A stretch of DNA of 64,000 nucleotides from an uncultured Anaeromusa sp. (lineage in GTDB: Bacteria; Bacillota; Negativicutes; Anaeromusales; Anaeromusaceae). Where the stretch lies: contig NZ_OY764902.1 in assembly GCF_963668665.1 (NCBI RefSeq), forward strand, positions 780,001 to 844,000, given 5' to 3'. The position numbers and the translations under genes were made by a program. This document shows, piece by piece, positions 61,518 to 64,000 of this stretch (the first letter of the stretch is position 1; each line of letters starts with the position of its first letter). The notes beneath the pieces were generated by a model, which worked only from the letters and a program-made list of their open reading frames with translations, was not told where the DNA came from and did no database searches.

Positions 61518-62606
61518 TTAGATTTCTTCCCAGCCAAGAACTTCCGTAATTCCTAGTCCAGAGGCCTCTGAGAGCAGAATTTGATTGCCAGCGTAGGAGA
61601 CGCCGCCCACTACCGGCTCTTCCGCCAGCAGCACCGCCGCATCCAAATCGGCCCTGGTAATGTTCTTTCTCGCGGCAGCCAAGCTGGCAGCAGCAGTAAT
61701 GCCTACATTGCTTTCCAGCATGCAGCTCATCATGCACTCTACGCCCATGGTTTCGGCCAAATTAAGAATTTTTACGGCATTATAAATGCCGCCGGCTTTC
61801 ATCAGCTTAATACTGATCAGATCGCAAGCCCGCATAGACAATAGCTGAAACACCTCGACCGGGCCAAAAGCCGCTTCGTCCGCCATAATGTTGGTTTCTA
61901 CATTTTCAGTAACATATTTAAGCCCCGCAAAATCGTGCGCCGCCACTGGCTGCTCAACAAGCTCAACATCCAAGCCCTTATCCTCAAAGCAGCGAATGGT
62001 CCTCACCGCTTCTTTGGCTTTCCAACCTTGGTTGGCATCCAGGCGCAGCTGAATATCGCTCCCCACAGCTTGACGAATGGCTTGGACCCGCTTCAAATCC
62101 AGCGCCGCATCGGTACCTACCTTGATTTTCAGTTCTCGATATCCTGCGGCAACGGCAGCCAGCGAGTCTTCCACCATCTCTTCCGGCGCATTAACGCTGA
62201 TTGTCAGATCCGTCTGCAGGCTTTGACGATATCCTCCTAGAAAACGCTGCAGCGGCATGCCATAACGTTTGCAGAACAAATCATGCACAGCGATGTCCAT
62301 AGCGGCTTTCGCCGAATAGTTATGATGCAGCGCGCCTTGAATGGTCGTCATAATTCCTTCGAGATTCTCTACATCCATACCCATCAATTTAGGAGCCAAT
62401 ACTTCCTGAATAGCCGCCGCAACCGACTGTTGGCCGTCTCCGGTGATTACCAGCGTCGGCGGCGCATTGCCAAAGCCAACTTCGCCAGTATCCGCTACAA
62501 CCTGCACGATAATATCCTCGGCAAAAAACACTTCTCGCAAAGCGGTTTTAAAAGGCTTTTTTAAAGGAATACGCACTTTTCCTAAACGAATGTGTTGAAT
62601 TTTCAA
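61518..62606 (-). CDS. Dipeptide (L-Ala-D/L-Glu) epimerase, enolase superfamily
   Basis: The 362-residue enzyme belongs to the muconate-lactonising branch of the enolase superfamily. Catalytic lysines K160 and K162 (ELKIKVG), metal ligands D190 (RLDANQGW), E218 and D243 (MADEA), and K267 (SIKLMK) are all present. Close relatives epimerise L-Ala-D-Glu from peptidoglycan turnover, but related dipeptide specificities exist. The start is TTG at 62606 with AAGGAGGATATAAA 3-8 nt upstream, the best placed start in the frame. A terminator divides it from ilvA upstream. Confidence 0.88.
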   Translation of the reverse strand: MKIQHIRLGKVRIPLKKPFKTALREVFFAEDIIVQVVADTGEVGFGNAPPTLVITGDGQQSVAAAIQEVLAPKLMGMDVENLEGIMTTIQGALHHNYSAKAAMDIAVHDLFCKRYGMPLQRFLGGYRQSLQTDLTISVNAPEEMVEDSLAAVAAGYRELKIKVGTDAALDLKRVQAIRQAVGSDIQLRLDANQGWKAKEAVRTIRCFEDKGLDVELVEQPVAAHDFAGLKYVTENVETNIMADEAAFGPVEVFQLLSMRACDLISIKLMKAGGIYNAVKILNLAETMGVECMMSCMLESNVGITAAASLAAARKNITRADLDAAVLLAEEPVVGGVSYAGNQILLSEASGLGITEVLGWEEI

Positions 62607-62621
62607 TTTTATATCCTCCTT

Positions 62622-62666
62622 AAAAAGCCGGCAAGTTCTCTTTTGACGAGTACTTGCCGGCTTTTT
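62622..62666. terminator. Terminator of ilvA
   Basis: AAAAAGCCGGCAAGT (62622-62636) pairs with ACTTGCCGGCTTTTT (62652-62666), next to the ilvA stop on the minus strand. Confidence 0.88.
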
Positions 62667-63899
62667 TCAATCCCGCTCTACTTCATAACCCCGTGCGGTT
62701 AAATCTTCCAAAATACTTTGGCAGTGCGCTTCATCTCTTGTTTCTAAGCTGATCTCCACCACCGCTTGTCCTAAAGGCAGACAGCGCTCGGCACGATCAT
62801 GAAATACCTGCATGACATTACCATGCAGCTGCGCAATGCGATCCAGCAAACGGCTCAGCTCTCCTGGCCGATCAGCAATACGAGTCAAAATTTTCACTCG
62901 CCTTCCCGACTTAACGAGACCATGCTCAATGATCTGAGAAATAAAGTTCACATCAATATTGCCGCCGGAAAGGACAGCAGCAACCTTGCCTTTGCAGGAC
63001 AGCTTCTGAAACAGCAGCGCGGCTAACGAAGTGGCCCCGGCGCCTTCCACCATCAACTTGGAGCGCTCCAGCAACAGTAAAATTGTTTCCGCAATCTCTT
63101 CGTCTTCTACGATAACCACATCGTCTACATACTTTTGAACAATATCATAGGTTAAATCGCCTGGCTGCTTCACGGCAATACCGTCAGCAATAGTTACAGC
63201 ACAATCGGTAGTCTGATAGCAGCCGGCCCTTTTCGACAAATGCATAGCCGGCGCGCCAGCGGCCTGGACGCCATACACCTTGACATGAGGCGCCACCTGC
63301 TTCACGGCCAGGGCGATGCCGGAAATAAGCCCGCCGCCGCCCACAGGCACCACAATAGCCTCCAAGTCCTGCAAATCCTCCAGGATTTCCAGACCGATCG
63401 TGCCCTGCCCAGCCATCACGCAAGGATCATTGAACGCATGCACAAATACCAGCCCGCGCTCTCTCTGCAGGCGGCAAGCATGCTCATAGGATTCGTCATA
63501 GGTGGCTCCAGCCAACACGACTTCCGCGCCATAGCCTTTAGTCGCTACCACTTTTGCTAATGGTGCATGCTCCGGCATGACAATGACTGATGGAATACCG
63601 GCCTGAGCCGCCGCATAGGCTACCCCCTGCGCATGATTGCCGGCGGAAGCCGCAATCACGCCGCAAGCGCGTTCCTCTGGAGTGAGAGTCTGAATTTTAT
63701 TATAAGCGCCGCGAATTTTAAAAGAGCCCGTTTTCTGGAGGTTTTCCAGTTTCAAATACGTTTCGCAGCCTGTAATGGAACTGAAAGTATGACTATGGTC
63801 CAGCAATGTCCGGTGAATGACGCCTTTAAGACGTCTGGCAGCCGTATAGACTTCCGGCAGCGTCAACACCGCTTTTCTTTCTTCAAGGCTTCCGCTCAT
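62667..63899 (-). CDS. ilvA: Threonine ammonia-lyase (threonine dehydratase)
   Basis: The 410-residue PLP enzyme deaminates threonine to 2-oxobutanoate. The PLP lysine is K61 in [10 protein letters not shown], the phosphate-binding loop is [11 protein letters not shown] near residue 185, and a C-terminal ACT-like domain ([20 protein letters not shown]) starts near 330. One ACT domain and this length fit the short IlvA/TdcB class found in Firmicutes. Its start overlaps the stop of a RidA gene by 4 nt; RidA destroys the reactive enamine the dehydratase makes, so the pairing is functional. Confidence 0.94.
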   Translation of the reverse strand: MSGSLEERKAVLTLPEVYTAARRLKGVIHRTLLDHSHTFSSITGCETYLKLENLQKTGSFKIRGAYNKIQTLTPEERACGVIAASAGNHAQGVAYAAAQAGIPSVIVMPEHAPLAKVVATKGYGAEVVLAGATYDESYEHACRLQRERGLVFVHAFNDPCVMAGQGTIGLEILEDLQDLEAIVVPVGGGGLISGIALAVKQVAPHVKVYGVQAAGAPAMHLSKRAGCYQTTDCAVTIADGIAVKQPGDLTYDIVQKYVDDVVIVEDEEIAETILLLLERSKLMVEGAGATSLAALLFQKLSCKGKVAAVLSGGNIDVNFISQIIEHGLVKSGRRVKILTRIADRPGELSRLLDRIAQLHGNVMQVFHDRAERCLPLGQAVVEISLETRDEAHCQSILEDLTARGYEVERD

Positions 63900-64000
63900 G
63901 GCTTCACAAAAGCAATCGCTTCAATTTCTACCAGCACATCTTTCGGCAGCCGCGCTATTTCCACGCAGGAACGAGCTGGAGCTTCGCTGGCAAATACTTT
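63896..64000 (-). CDS. RidA/YjgF family protein (partial, 3' end)
   Basis: The last 34 residues of a gene that continues beyond the window read [34 protein letters not shown]. This is the diagnostic C-terminus of RidA proteins: the arginine in PARSCVE binds the substrate carboxylate. RidA hydrolyses reactive enamine/imine intermediates released by threonine dehydratase. Its stop overlaps the ilvA start (ATGA). Confidence 0.92.
   Translation of the reverse strand, partial: KVFASEAPARSCVEIARLPKDVLVEIEAIAFVKP

Overview
This is about 64 kb of chromosomal housekeeping sequence from a Firmicutes-type bacterium that most likely has an outer membrane, i.e. a member of the Negativicutes. Supporting signs are the Firmicutes gene order (rpoD-dnaG, the phoH-pgpH-ybeY-cdd-era-recO-glyQS run, lepA-hemW-hrcA-grpE-dnaK-dnaJ-prmA-rsmE-mtaB-rpsU), a glyQS T-box, a CIRCE operator and HrcA, together with an exported LptA/OstA-type protein that only makes sense in a diderm cell. 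An amino-acid-fermenting, non-sporulating relative of Anaeromusa/Sporomusaceae is a guess. I saw no phage, insertion sequence or CRISPR array.

Layout. 1-5000: end of an unknown gene, nif3-like and trmK, an SSS-family sodium symporter with its DUF3311 partner, and an M20 amidohydrolase. 5280-9821: a tRNA cluster (Asn, CAT, Glu) downstream of rpoD, then dnaG and a dGTPase-like gene. 9908-13835: a lone lptA-like gene, then glyQS with its T-box leader. 13866-24152: recO, corC/CNNM, DUF502, era, cdd, ybeY, pgpH-like HD gene, phoH, a small proline-rich membrane protein, floA and nfeD. 24241-38001: yqeY, rpsU, HIT, mtaB, rsmE, prmA, then the heat-shock operon (hrcA, an archaeal-type chaperonin, grpE, dnaK, dnaJ), hemW and lepA. 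38189-46518: tRNA-Leu, YitT, a DUF45 metallopeptidase, an EamA exporter, D-amino acid transaminase, an acyltransferase, etfBA with a DUF2007 protein, and a YdcF-like protein. 46424-57115: dnaE, a csoR-copA copper module, a leaderless substrate-binding-like protein, a U32 peptidase and a class III aminotransferase. 57264-64000: nadABC, a DUF3298 secreted protein, a dipeptide epimerase, threonine dehydratase and the end of a RidA protein.

How the parts fit. Most genes lie in tight minus-strand operons with 4-nt stop/start overlaps. The centre of interest is the stress operon: a perfect CIRCE sits just downstream of a sigma-A promoter and precedes hrcA, a thermosome-like (group III) chaperonin, grpE, dnaK and dnaJ, so a group II-fold chaperonin appears wired into the bacterial Hsp70 regulon. 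Other regulation readable from sequence: a CsoR operator over the csoR-copA promoter, the glycine T-box, and a perfect palindrome that carries a promoter on each strand between nadA and the DUF3298 gene, followed on the nad side by two direct repeats that may be a niacin-repressor site.

Oddities include an apparent 1-nt frameshift in codon 2 of the corC gene, a 107-nt pgpH/ybeY overlap, a 95-nt convergent ydcF/dnaE overlap, absence of yqfCD and dgkA from their usual places, and a family of pyrimidine-rich intergenic repeats.
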